Shown piece after piece: positions 26,941-34,845 of a DNA stretch of 64,000 nt. Source of the DNA: Pelagicoccus sp. SDUM812005 (GTDB lineage Bacteria > Verrucomicrobiota > Verrucomicrobiia > Opitutales > Opitutaceae); the NCBI RefSeq assembly GCF_031127875.1, contig NZ_JARXIA010000018.1, positions 1 to 64,000 on the forward strand. The letters are read 5' to 3'. The notes beneath the pieces were generated by a model. That model ran no database searches and was not told where the DNA came from. It saw only the letters and a program-made list of their open reading frames with translations. Both the position numbers and the translations under genes were made by a program. How positions within the stretch are numbered: position 1 is the first letter of the stretch; the number at the start of each line of letters is the position of its first letter.

Positions 26941-28053
26941 ATGGACGAAAACGGATATATCTACGTAGACAAGCAGATCGACTTGGAAAAGCTATGCGAC
27001 CACCTCGCTGGCGAAACGGAAGTCGCCCTCGATAGCGAGGCGGACAACCTGCACCACTTCGAGACGAAGCTTTGCCTGTTGCAGCTGCGTTTCGACGAGA
27101 CGATCTACTTGCTCGACGTGACGGCGGATCTCGATCTGGACCGCTTTTGGAAGATCCTTTCCGGGCTGCACCTGATCATGCACGGCAGCGATTTCGACCT
27201 GCGCCTGTTCGAGGAGTTTTGCCAGTTCGAGGCCAAGAGCTTGTTCGACTCCATGCTCGCCTCCCAGTTGCTCGGCATCAAGCGCATCGGCTTGGCGGCG
27301 CTTTTGGAGGAGAATTTTGGGGTGAAGATTCCCAAGGACAGCCAGAAGAGCGACTGGTCCCAGCGGCCTTTGACGCCGAAGATGCTCAAGTACGCGGCGA
27401 CCGATGTGCTCTACTTGCACGAGCTGCGCGACAAGCTGATGGCTCGCATCAACGAGCTGGGCCGCGCGTCATGGTTGGAGCAGCGTTGCAACAACCAGAT
27501 CCGCATCGCCAAGTCCGGCTTTCCGCGCAACGACGAGAATTCGTGGCGCATTTCCCGTTCCGACCGTCTCGACGAGCGCGGCCAGGCGGCGGTCTATGAG
27601 CTGTGGCATTGGCGTCAGAACTTGGCCAAGCGCTTGGATCGACCGCCGTTCAAGGTTTTGGGCAACGACTATATCATCGCTTTGGCGGAAGGCGTTTCCG
27701 AGGGGAACTGGGAGTTCGTCTTCGAGGGCTTGCCGCAGGGGATCCAGCGTCGAGCTCGCCAAGGGCTCAAGGATGCGCTCAAGGAAGGGGCTTCGCGCGA
27801 TGTGAACACTCTGCCGCAGCGGCCTCCGCGTTCGGAGCGTCGGGCTCCGCTATCGCAGCAGGAACTGGATCGGCAGGATACGGTGAAGGCTTTTCGCGAC
27901 AAGCTCTCCAAGGAGCTAGAGATCGACCCCACCTTGATCGCGACTCGTAGCCAAGTGGCCCAGGTCGCCCGCGATCCGGATGACTTGAGCGGATTTTTGC
28001 CGTGGCAGCAGGAGTTGCTGGGGCCTTGCCTCGAGGACTTGAAGGCTCAGTAG
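26941..28053 (+). CDS. rnd: Ribonuclease D
   Basis: This 370-residue 3'-5' exoribonuclease of the DEDD superfamily starts at ATG 26941, just after the deacetylase stop. Exo I is EVALDSEADNLHH (D-x-E), Exo II is HGSDFDLRLF, and Exo III is YAATDVLYLHELRDKL (Y-x-x-x-D). An HRDC domain begins near residue 215 (ELWHWRQNLAKRLDRPPFKV), and the C-terminal ~80 residues form the second HRDC-like part. RNase D trims tRNA 3' ends and other stable RNAs. The oleC gene follows after 10 bp, so the two probably share a transcript. Confidence 0.92.
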   Translation: MDENGYIYVDKQIDLEKLCDHLAGETEVALDSEADNLHHFETKLCLLQLRFDETIYLLDVTADLDLDRFWKILSGLHLIMHGSDFDLRLFEEFCQFEAKSLFDSMLASQLLGIKRIGLAALLEENFGVKIPKDSQKSDWSQRPLTPKMLKYAATDVLYLHELRDKLMARINELGRASWLEQRCNNQIRIAKSGFPRNDENSWRISRSDRLDERGQAAVYELWHWRQNLAKRLDRPPFKVLGNDYIIALAEGVSEGNWEFVFEGLPQGIQRRARQGLKDALKEGASRDVNTLPQRPPRSERRAPLSQQELDRQDTVKAFRDKLSKELEIDPTLIATRSQVAQVARDPDDLSGFLPWQQELLGPCLEDLKAQ

Positions 28054-28063
28054 TTGAATTCCA

Positions 28064-29686
28064 ATGACGATCGCCAACGTCTCCCGCTTTCTCGACGAGA
28101 AGGCGCAGTCTCAGCCTGAGTTTGCGGCGTTGATGGTCCCGCGCGGTCGCACGGCGGAAGGGGCGATCGACTACTTGCGGCTGAGTTTCCGGGAGCTGGC
28201 GGCGGAGCAAAACGAATGGGCGCGGCGCCTGCGGGCGAAGGGAATCGGCAAGGGATCGCGGGTTTTGCTGATGGTTAAGCCCGGCTTGCCCTTGATCGCG
28301 ATTTGTTTCGCCCTGTTCAAGATTGGGGCCGTGCCGGTGGTGATCGATCCCGGCATGGGGTTGAAGAGTTTCCTAAACTGCGTGCGTCGGTCCCGGCCTG
28401 AGTTTTTGGTAGGCATTTCGTTGGCGGTTTGGGTTTCGCGTGTATTCAGAAAGTCATTTCGCAGCGTACGGGCCAAGGTGAAGGTGGGCGGGCCTCTGGA
28501 CCGCGTGGCGAAGGGGTTCCAGGAGGAGGCGGCAGAGGCGACGCGGAGCGACGACTTGGCGGCAGTGCTTTTCACCTCGGGCTCGACGGGAGCTCCGAAG
28601 GGGGTCTGCTACGAGCATGGCATGTTCGAGGCGCAGGTGGAGGCTATCCGCTCGCAGTACGGGATCCAGCCGGGGGAGGTGGACCTGCCGATGTTGCCGA
28701 TTTTCGCGCTTTTCAATCCGGCCCTTGGCATGACGACGGTGGTGCCAGAGATCAATCCCAGCAAGCCGGCGACCGTCGATCCCATGAAGATCGTGCAGGC
28801 TATCCAGCAATGCGGAGTGACGAATTCCTTTGGCTCGCCAGCGCTTTGGGCGAAGATCGGTGTGTATTGCGATTCCCGTGACATCGCGTTTCCGAGCTTG
28901 AAGCGGATCTTGATGGCGGGCGCTCCAGTTCCGCCTACGATGATGCGGCAGTACAAGCGGATTTTGCCCAATGGCCATGTACATTCGCCCTATGGGGCGA
29001 CGGAGGTCTTGCCGGTTTCGTCGGTGATCGATGACGAAGTGCTGGATGTGGCAGCGGAGCGCTCGGCTCGTGGCGAAGGGACTTGCGTGGGCAAGGTCTT
29101 GCCGGGCGTCGAGGTTCGGATCTTGCCGCTCAAGGAGGAGGCGATGGTCGCTGCTGACCTGGAGCAGGCGCTCCCTGTTGGCGAGATTGGAGAAATCGTG
29201 GTGACGGGGCCGAGCGTGACGAAGGCGTACGACCAGTTGCCGGAGGCGACGCGGCTTTCGAAGGTTTTGGATGGCGACCGGGTTTGGCACCGTATAGGAG
29301 ATCTTGGATACATCGATGCGGAAGGCCGCTTGTGGTTTTGCGGCCGCAAGGTGGAGCGGGTAGAAACGGCGGCTGGCGTTTATTATACGGACCGCTGCGA
29401 GGGGGTGGTGAACGTGCACGCGAAGATCTTTCGCTCTGCCTTGATTCGCTACGAGCGAAATGGGGTGGTGATGCCGGCTTTGGTTCTGGAGCCTTTCGCG
29501 GAAGCGTATCCGAATACCAAGGACGAAGAGGCCCAGCTCATTTCAGAGGTTCGTGCTTTGGCGGCGGCCTGCGAGGTGACGGCTGGGATCGAGCATTTCT
29601 TTTTGCACAAAGGCTTTCCGGTGGACGTGCGGCACAATGCGAAGATCCATCGGCTGAGCTTAGCGAAGGAATTTGCGGGACGATAG
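28064..29686 (+). CDS. oleC: OleC-like olefin beta-lactone synthetase (AMP-dependent synthetase family)
   Basis: This 540-residue adenylate-forming enzyme has the AMP-binding loop LFTSGSTGAPKGVCYEH (about 169-185). It is followed by MFEAQVEAIRSQYGI, and then LPMLPIFALFNPALGMTTVV, a run I recognise as characteristic of OleC rather than fatty acyl-CoA ligases. FGSPALWAKIG, GAPVPP and HSPYGATEVLPVSS follow, and RIGDLGYIDAEGRLWFCGRK is the C-terminal hinge. OleC converts the 2-alkyl-3-hydroxyalkanoate made by OleA and OleD into a beta-lactone using ATP, and OleB then releases the olefin. oleD lies at 11340-12362 on the other strand. oleA and oleB are not in the window. Confidence 0.88.
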   Translation: MTIANVSRFLDEKAQSQPEFAALMVPRGRTAEGAIDYLRLSFRELAAEQNEWARRLRAKGIGKGSRVLLMVKPGLPLIAICFALFKIGAVPVVIDPGMGLKSFLNCVRRSRPEFLVGISLAVWVSRVFRKSFRSVRAKVKVGGPLDRVAKGFQEEAAEATRSDDLAAVLFTSGSTGAPKGVCYEHGMFEAQVEAIRSQYGIQPGEVDLPMLPIFALFNPALGMTTVVPEINPSKPATVDPMKIVQAIQQCGVTNSFGSPALWAKIGVYCDSRDIAFPSLKRILMAGAPVPPTMMRQYKRILPNGHVHSPYGATEVLPVSSVIDDEVLDVAAERSARGEGTCVGKVLPGVEVRILPLKEEAMVAADLEQALPVGEIGEIVVTGPSVTKAYDQLPEATRLSKVLDGDRVWHRIGDLGYIDAEGRLWFCGRKVERVETAAGVYYTDRCEGVVNVHAKIFRSALIRYERNGVVMPALVLEPFAEAYPNTKDEEAQLISEVRALAAACEVTAGIEHFFLHKGFPVDVRHNAKIHRLSLAKEFAGR

Positions 29687-29724
29687 GGCAGGCGTATACC
29701 AGCATGGTGGCCGCCGAGAGGCTC

Positions 29725-30924
29725 TTAGCCTTTGGTGGGAACCGTGAGGATGGCGGTGGTTCCTTTTCCGTATTCGGATTCCAATACGAGGTCGCCTCCG
29801 AGACGTTGGGCGAACTGCTTGCAGAGGGTGAGGCCCAGTCCGCAACCCTGTTCGCCAGCAGTTCCGCTCGTGCTGTAATGGGAGTTGAGGTCGAAAATGT
29901 TGTATAGCGCCTTTTCTTTGATGCCCTGCCCGAAGTCTTGCACGCGGATGCTCACGATTTGGTCTGCTGATTCGGCGCTGAGCATGATTTTTCCCGAGAG
30001 GGGGGAGAATTTCAGGGCGTTGGAAAGGAGGTTTTGCAGGATAGACTGCAAAAGTCGCGGGTCGGCCCGGATCACGAGCTCGGGTGGACAGGTGGTCAGG
30101 ATTTGAATCTTTTTTGTTTCGCAGGTGCCGGAGAGCAGGCTTTCGCAGGAGAGCAAGGATTCGCGTAGCAGGAGGTCGCGGGGATCGAAGGAGAAGTTTC
30201 CTTGCTCGAACTGGATAAGTTGAAGCAGGTTTTCCGCGGTTTGGGAGGTGACGCGAGCGTTGGTGAGAAGGTGGCGTTTAAATTCGTCTTGTTCCTGCTC
30301 GCTGAAGCCGGAGTCGGGGTCGGCCAGCATTTCCGCGAGGGAGAGCACGGAGTTGATGGGGGAGCGCAGGTCGTGGGAAAGGACGGAGAAGAGCTTGTTT
30401 TTCGCTTGGTTGAGTTGCTCGAGCTTCTTGTGGGCGAGCCGCAGCTCGAGGTTGGCGCACACTTGTTTGGAGAGGTGGCGCAAGGCTTCGGCTTGTTTGG
30501 CTGAGAGCTCGCGGGTCTTGGTATCGATGACGCAAAGGGTGCCGAGGGCATGGTTGTCGTGGGTTACGAGGGGCGAGCCGGCGTAGAAGCGGATGTCGGG
30601 CGCTCCGGTTACTAGCGGATTGTCGCGGAAGCGGGGATCCTTGCTGGTGTCGCTCACGACGAGTAGGTTTTCGGGATCGAGAATGGCGTGGGCGCAGAAC
30701 GCGTAATCGCGGGAGGTTTCGGATGCGTCGAGACCGACCTTGGCCTTGAACCACTGGCGGTCGTCGTCGATCAGGCTAACGAGGGCGATAGGGGTGTCGC
30801 AGATGGTGGCGGCAATCTTCGCGATGCTGTCGAACAGTTCTTCCGCCTCGGTATCGAGAATGTTGTATCGTTTAAGGGCGGCGATGCGGTCGGACTCGTC
30901 GTCGGGTTTGCTTGCGATTATCAT
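29725..30924 (-). CDS. GAF-domain sensor histidine kinase
   Basis: This 399-residue soluble kinase has an N-terminal GAF domain (about 20-160; ICDTPIALVSLIDDDRQWFK, ALGTLCVIDTKTR). That is the usual phytochrome-like GAF start found in many orphan sensors. HisKA has FSVLSHDLRSPINSVLSL, with the phosphorylated His near 190. HATPase_c has NLLSNALKFSPLSG, QDFGQGIKE and GCGLGLTLCKQFAQRLGG. There are no transmembrane segments and no receiver, so it probably works with a separate response regulator not encoded here. The Cys in YAFCAHAIL is a common GAF feature and does not by itself imply a chromophore. It converges on oleC with a 38-bp gap. Confidence 0.9.
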   Translation of the reverse strand: MIIASKPDDESDRIAALKRYNILDTEAEELFDSIAKIAATICDTPIALVSLIDDDRQWFKAKVGLDASETSRDYAFCAHAILDPENLLVVSDTSKDPRFRDNPLVTGAPDIRFYAGSPLVTHDNHALGTLCVIDTKTRELSAKQAEALRHLSKQVCANLELRLAHKKLEQLNQAKNKLFSVLSHDLRSPINSVLSLAEMLADPDSGFSEQEQDEFKRHLLTNARVTSQTAENLLQLIQFEQGNFSFDPRDLLLRESLLSCESLLSGTCETKKIQILTTCPPELVIRADPRLLQSILQNLLSNALKFSPLSGKIMLSAESADQIVSIRVQDFGQGIKEKALYNIFDLNSHYSTSGTAGEQGCGLGLTLCKQFAQRLGGDLVLESEYGKGTTAILTVPTKG

Positions 30925-31022
30925 GCGTTCTAGGGGTGGGACGAGTCGGTTGCCTTAGTGGATACTAGGCGGCTAGTTTCGCAAACGGGATGGCGGGATT
31001 AGCGCAAGTTTGATAGGTCGGG

Positions 31023-31523
31023 CTAGGGCTTTGAGGCGTAGGCGGCTTGGGTTTCGGCGACGAGCTGCTGGTCGTCCAGGTCGTCGGGGAGGTTGAGGGA
31101 AGGGAGGCGCGGGAGGGTGTTGATGAGGCGGGCGGCCAGTTCGTCGAGCTGCTTGAGCTCGCATTCCCAGACGGTGACGACTTGCCAGCCTCTTTGGATG
31201 AGGGCGGCTTCGGTTTCGCGGTCGCGCTCGATGTTGCGGGCGAACTTGGCGTTCCAGTAGGCGGTGTTGCTTTTGGGGGTGGTGGCGGTTTTGCAGCCGG
31301 GATGGCGGTGCCAGAAGCAGCCGTGCACGAAGAGGGCGACTTGGCGGGAGGGGAGGACGATGTCGGGCCGGCCGGGCAGGTTCTTGTTTTTGGGACCGTT
31401 GACGGTGAAGCGGTAGCCGAGGCGGTGGAGCAGGCTGCGCACGAGCCGTTCGGGCTTGGTGTGCTTGCTGGCCACGCGGGACATGAGCCAGGAGCGTTTT
31501 GCCTTTGTGAGTTTGTCCGCCAT
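31023..31523 (-). CDS. vsr: Very short patch repair endonuclease (Vsr)
   Basis: This 166-residue DNA mismatch endonuclease starts at ATG 31523 (MADKLTKAKRSWLMSRV); an upstream TTG would add five residues. The N-terminus MSRVASKHTKPERLVRSLLH and GYRFTVNG are family features. PGRPDIVLPSRQVALFVHGC holds the PD-(D/E)xK-like core Asp and leads into the zinc/His site CFWHRHPGC. WNAKFARNIERDRE and GWQVVTVWECEL complete the domain. Vsr nicks 5' of T:G mismatches made by deamination of 5-methylcytosine and is normally paired with a cytosine-5 methyltransferase. No methyltransferase gene is present here. The C-terminus is about 30 residues longer than in E. coli Vsr. Confidence 0.93.
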   Translation of the reverse strand: MADKLTKAKRSWLMSRVASKHTKPERLVRSLLHRLGYRFTVNGPKNKNLPGRPDIVLPSRQVALFVHGCFWHRHPGCKTATTPKSNTAYWNAKFARNIERDRETEAALIQRGWQVVTVWECELKQLDELAARLINTLPRLPSLNLPDDLDDQQLVAETQAAYASKP

Positions 31524-31608
31524 GTTCGGGTGGTCCAAGAGGGAGGTTCCGAGGCGGGAGTCTGGGAGTTGGGGGCTCGCCTGACAAGCCCGCGCTCCGG
31601 GCCGCCGG

Positions 31609-32745
31609 TTAAAGCCAGCGTACGATGGCGTGGATGGCGGTGAGGTTGCTGAGGATGAGGGCGGACCAGAAGAAGGGCTTGCTGCGGGAGCTCAGGAGGA
31701 CGTTGAAGGCGATGGTGAGTGGGAGGGCGATACGGCATCCGGCCCAGTACCCGCGCCAGACGGCGTCGCCGAGGGTGAGAAAGAGGCAGCCGTAGAGGAT
31801 GCCGAGGGCCCAGAGTCGGTTTCGGGGTTGGGGGCGAGCCAGCAGGTAGGCGAATTGGAAGAGCAGGGCTGGGATGGCGAGCAGGCGGAAGAAGTAGCGG
31901 TCGGAGAAGCCGTGGGCGGCGAGCTGCTGGAGGGAGTCGAGGAGGCCGCGGTAGAGGCCGGCGAAGGGGAGGCCGATGTTGTCGGAGGAGTTGACGGTGA
32001 GGGGAAAGGCGGAGGAGACGTAGAGCATCCAGAGGCCGAGGCTGCCGAGGGCGAGGGCTCCGGCGAGGTTGGCCTGCAGGAGGCGGCGCCGGAGCGGGGC
32101 GGGATTTGGGCTTTCACCGGGGGAGAGGAAGGTGGCGGCGTTGACGAGGGAGGTTTCCTTGCTGAGGGCGGCGAGGGTGTTGGTGAGCAGGGCGAGCTTG
32201 TTGCGGCGGTTTTCGAGCAAAGCGAGGGTGGCGAGGGCGAGGGTGAGGGCGGGCAGGTCGGCTAGCGAGTAGCGTACGCTTTCGAGGGCGCCCATGGAGA
32301 AGAGGCAGGCAGCCCAGCGGGCGGAGTTCTCCCAGCTGCCGGCAGGGAGCCAGCGCAGGAGGAGGAGGCCGCAGGCGACGAGGCAGGCTACGTTGAGCAG
32401 GGAGTGGATTTGCAGGACGAGCTTCGGCTGGCCGAAGCCGAGCGCGTAGGCGAGGGCTGGCTGCAGGATGCGGCGGGCCCGGTAGGAGGGGTGGTCGATG
32501 GCCGCGGCGAAGGCGGGGTCGGACAGGGTGGGGTCGAGGGCAATCTGGACGTAGAATTGTCCGTCGTAGCCGGTGGAGTTTGGCTTTTCGTAGACGCTTA
32601 GCTCCTCGAGGGCGGCGACTTGGGGGCGCTCGTAGTCTTGGCCGAAGCCGGCGAGTTCGCTGAAGCCGTACTCTGCGTCGTACTTGTTGGCGAGGAGGGC
32701 GAGAAAGAGGGCGGTCGCTAGGAAATGGGGAAGGTATCGTTTCAC
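31609..32745 (-). CDS. Polytopic membrane protein, GT-C-like (possible cell-surface glycopolymer protein)
   Basis: I place the start at GTG 32745 (residues then read MKRYLPHFLATALFLALL). The longer frame to 33042 has a basic, low-complexity N-terminus and would overlap the putative small gene at 32886. The resulting 378-residue protein has about nine hydrophobic helices. A periplasmic loop follows the first helix, with STGYDGQFYVQIALDP and DHPSYRARRILQPALAYALG. The YDGQFY/YRxxRIL pattern is shared by a group of bacterial membrane proteins linked to surface glycopolymer formation and resembles GT-C glycosyltransferases. The sugar or lipid substrate is unknown. The start is uncertain since no well-spaced ribosome-binding site is visible. 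Confidence 0.7.
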   Translation of the reverse strand: MKRYLPHFLATALFLALLANKYDAEYGFSELAGFGQDYERPQVAALEELSVYEKPNSTGYDGQFYVQIALDPTLSDPAFAAAIDHPSYRARRILQPALAYALGFGQPKLVLQIHSLLNVACLVACGLLLLRWLPAGSWENSARWAACLFSMGALESVRYSLADLPALTLALATLALLENRRNKLALLTNTLAALSKETSLVNAATFLSPGESPNPAPLRRRLLQANLAGALALGSLGLWMLYVSSAFPLTVNSSDNIGLPFAGLYRGLLDSLQQLAAHGFSDRYFFRLLAIPALLFQFAYLLARPQPRNRLWALGILYGCLFLTLGDAVWRGYWAGCRIALPLTIAFNVLLSSRSKPFFWSALILSNLTAIHAIVRWL

Positions 32746-32885
32746 TCCTGTCGGGCTGAGGAGGCGAAACTTTTTACAGGAGGGCTCGCTTGGCGAGTCC
32801 AAAGGACGGGCAAATGCGGTCGCGACCTCGCGAAGCGGGGTTTTGGAAGGCGCTGGGCTTTTCGCGACGGATGCCGGGTGGCGGG

Positions 32886-33080
32886 TCAGTTGAGGGAAAA
32901 TGCGTGTCCCACGAGGCCGCGGGTGCTGTCGCAAATCTCGTCGTCGACCGACATTACCATGCAGCGTTGCATCAAGGAGATGCGCGCTAGCTCCTCGGGG
33001 GAGGATTGGATGCTGTCGGCCGCGGCGTTCAACATGGACCACTCGTCTTCGTCTAACTGGATTTCTATTCGTGCTTTCAC
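32886..33080 (-). CDS. Small putative ribbon-helix-helix protein
   Basis: A 64-residue frame starts from GTG 33080 (a longer frame begins at 33239). The sequence VKARIEIQLDEDEWSMLNAA has one short strand, then helix A; SPEELARISLMQRC then gives helix B. That is the strand-helix-helix layout of ribbon-helix-helix DNA-binding proteins such as antitoxins. The start codon and existence of the gene are not certain: the ribosome-binding site is weak. The gene lies divergent to the HDOD gene, with about 210 bp between. If real, it might regulate that promoter or its own. No toxin-like partner is visible next to it. Confidence 0.45.
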   Translation of the reverse strand: MKARIEIQLDEDEWSMLNAAADSIQSSPEELARISLMQRCMVMSVDDEICDSTRGLVGHAFSLN

Positions 33081-33289
33081 GTTTTCAGTAATCGGTAGCT
33101 GGGTAGGCGAGTTTAGGCATTGGCCCGTTTTCGGTGAGTATTTTACTCTAGGTTCACATGCGAGCGGGGGCCACGGTAGGATCGCGGGGGAGCTTGTTCT
33201 CTTAGAGGGGGTGGAGAAATCCTCGGGGGAATCTCTCAACTTTGGGGGCGAGGGGTCGATGTCACACTACGAACAATTTTCGGCCTACT

Positions 33290-34222
33290 ATGATCAACTA
33301 CCCTTTAAATGTAGAAGAGCTCGTATGCGACCTCGAGGAGATGTCGGTCGCGCCACAGATTTTGCCTCAGTTGCAGGCGATGGTCTCGGACTGCAATACG
33401 AACCCAGACGAAATCCGCGAGATGATCCGCCTCGATGCGGCGCTTAGCTCTATGATCTTGAAGACGGCCAACAGCGCTTACTTCAACCCGGGCTACCACA
33501 TCGACTCCATCGACGACGCGATCATGCAGCTCGGTTTCAACGACGTGTACCAGATCCTTACGATGCTGGCGTTTTCCGACATCATGGCCAAGCCGCTGGA
33601 GACTTACGCTCTCGGGCCGGGGCAGTTCTGGCGTCGCTCGGTCGCTTGCGCCTTGGCGATGGAGCGGCTCGCCCGCAAGTACGGGGAAGATCCAGGGGTG
33701 GCCTACACGATCGGCCTCCTGCACGGCATCGGCATGATCTTTATAGAGAAGGAGCTTTCCGAGCGCGGCCAGGAGATCGCCTTCCAGAACGCGCTTCCGG
33801 AAGACGTAGCGATCGCAGCGGAGGAAATGGAAATCTTTGGCTTGAACCACGCGAAGGTAGGCGCCGCGGTGATGCGTCGCTGGGGCTTCTCCGACGAGAT
33901 CGTGGTTCCGGTTTTTAACCAATTCGAGCCCTCGGAAGCGGGCAACCACGAGCGCATGGCTTGCTTGATCTCTTTCGCCAAGCGCATGATCGGCACCATC
34001 ATCGACGATGGGCTGGGCGGCGTGGCGATGCCGGGGCCGGATCCCTTGCTGATCGCCTTGCTGCACTTGAGCAAGGAGGAGTATCAGAAGGTAGTACTGG
34101 CCCTGCGCGAAAATTTCATGAAGGCCCAAGGTCTGGTCGGCGACGTAACGCCCGGCAAGCAAGGGGTGAAGAAAGCGGTGGAGAACAAGCTTGGCTACGG
34201 CAATCGCCGCATCGGCAGCTAG
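33290..34222 (+). CDS. HDOD-domain signalling protein
   Basis: This 310-residue cytosolic protein has an HDOD fold across residues 20-220. MSVAPQILPQLQAMVSD is the opening helix, IRLDAALSSMILKTANSAYF the core and SIDDAIMQLGFNDVYQILTM the next helix. YTIGLLHGIGMIFIEKEL and FGLNHAKVGAAVMRRWGF correspond to the degenerate HD motifs, lacking the metal-binding HD pair. I start at ATG 33290 (MINYPLNVEELV), since the longer frame has no family similarity. HDOD proteins act as non-catalytic signalling modules in chemosensory, motility or c-di-GMP circuits. The HPt gene 70 bp downstream on the same strand suggests a joint signalling function. Confidence 0.88.
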   Translation: MINYPLNVEELVCDLEEMSVAPQILPQLQAMVSDCNTNPDEIREMIRLDAALSSMILKTANSAYFNPGYHIDSIDDAIMQLGFNDVYQILTMLAFSDIMAKPLETYALGPGQFWRRSVACALAMERLARKYGEDPGVAYTIGLLHGIGMIFIEKELSERGQEIAFQNALPEDVAIAAEEMEIFGLNHAKVGAAVMRRWGFSDEIVVPVFNQFEPSEAGNHERMACLISFAKRMIGTIIDDGLGGVAMPGPDPLLIALLHLSKEEYQKVVLALRENFMKAQGLVGDVTPGKQGVKKAVENKLGYGNRRIGS

Positions 34223-34292
34223 CGGTTTCTTGGCCGGCAGCATCCCGCAATTGTGTACTAAAATCCCAACAGCAAATTAGGAAAATAGAGAA

Positions 34293-34670
34293 ATGAGCGA
34301 CTCAGAACTTATCGACTGGGAACAGTTGGAAATGATCTTTGGCGAAGAGGAAGACGAATTCGACGAGGACATGGCGGAGCTCTTCCACGAGTTCGTGGAA
34401 GACGGAAACGGCCAGTTCGGCAAGATCGACGCGGCGGAATTCAGCTCGGACCGGGCGGTCATCGCCAAGGAGTCGCACAAGCTCAAGGGCTCGGCCAGCA
34501 ACTTTGGGTTTACCCGCGTGGCGAACCTGCTCGCTCACATCGAGGACGACATCGAGACGCTTACCTTCGAGGATTTCACGCAGAGCCTGCAAGCGGCCCG
34601 CGCCGACTTCGAGAAGAGCATCGAGACGGTGATGGCTCGCTACCCCGGATTGACCGCGGGCGCGAACTGA
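34293..34670 (+). CDS. Stand-alone histidine phosphotransfer (HPt) protein
   Basis: This 125-residue acidic helical protein holds the HPt signature AKESHKLKGSASNFGFTRVA, with the phosphorylated His in HKLKG near residue 63. LLAHIEDDIE follows as the next helix. It would shuttle phosphate between a hybrid kinase receiver and a response regulator. Hybrid kinases in this window that could feed it are at 6963-8849 and 44280-46637, and a SixA-like phosphatase at 10779 could reset it; all of this is inference. AGGA lies about ten bases before the ATG. It follows the HDOD gene and is closed by a strong terminator. Confidence 0.9.
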   Translation: MSDSELIDWEQLEMIFGEEEDEFDEDMAELFHEFVEDGNGQFGKIDAAEFSSDRAVIAKESHKLKGSASNFGFTRVANLLAHIEDDIETLTFEDFTQSLQAARADFEKSIETVMARYPGLTAGAN

Positions 34671-34704
34671 TCGCCTCGATCTTGGAAGGTTAATCAATTT
34701 TTGG

Positions 34705-34742
34705 AACGGCGAACCGCTTTTCGGGCGGTACGCCGTTTTTTT
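34705..34742 (+). terminator. Rho-independent terminator after the HDOD-HPt pair
   Basis: A 7-bp outer stem (AACGGCG with CGCCGTT), one A-A mismatch and a 5-bp inner stem (ACCGC with GCGGT) are followed by seven T residues (34736-34742), about 35 bp after the HPt stop. Confidence 0.9.
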
Positions 34743-34845
34743 GCGTGGGCGGGGCGAGGCGTCGCTCCGGCTTGACCCGAAGGTGCGGGAACCGCGAGGG
34801 CAGGGAGCTGGACAAAGGGGAGCGGTATCTCTCTTGTTTTTCCTT

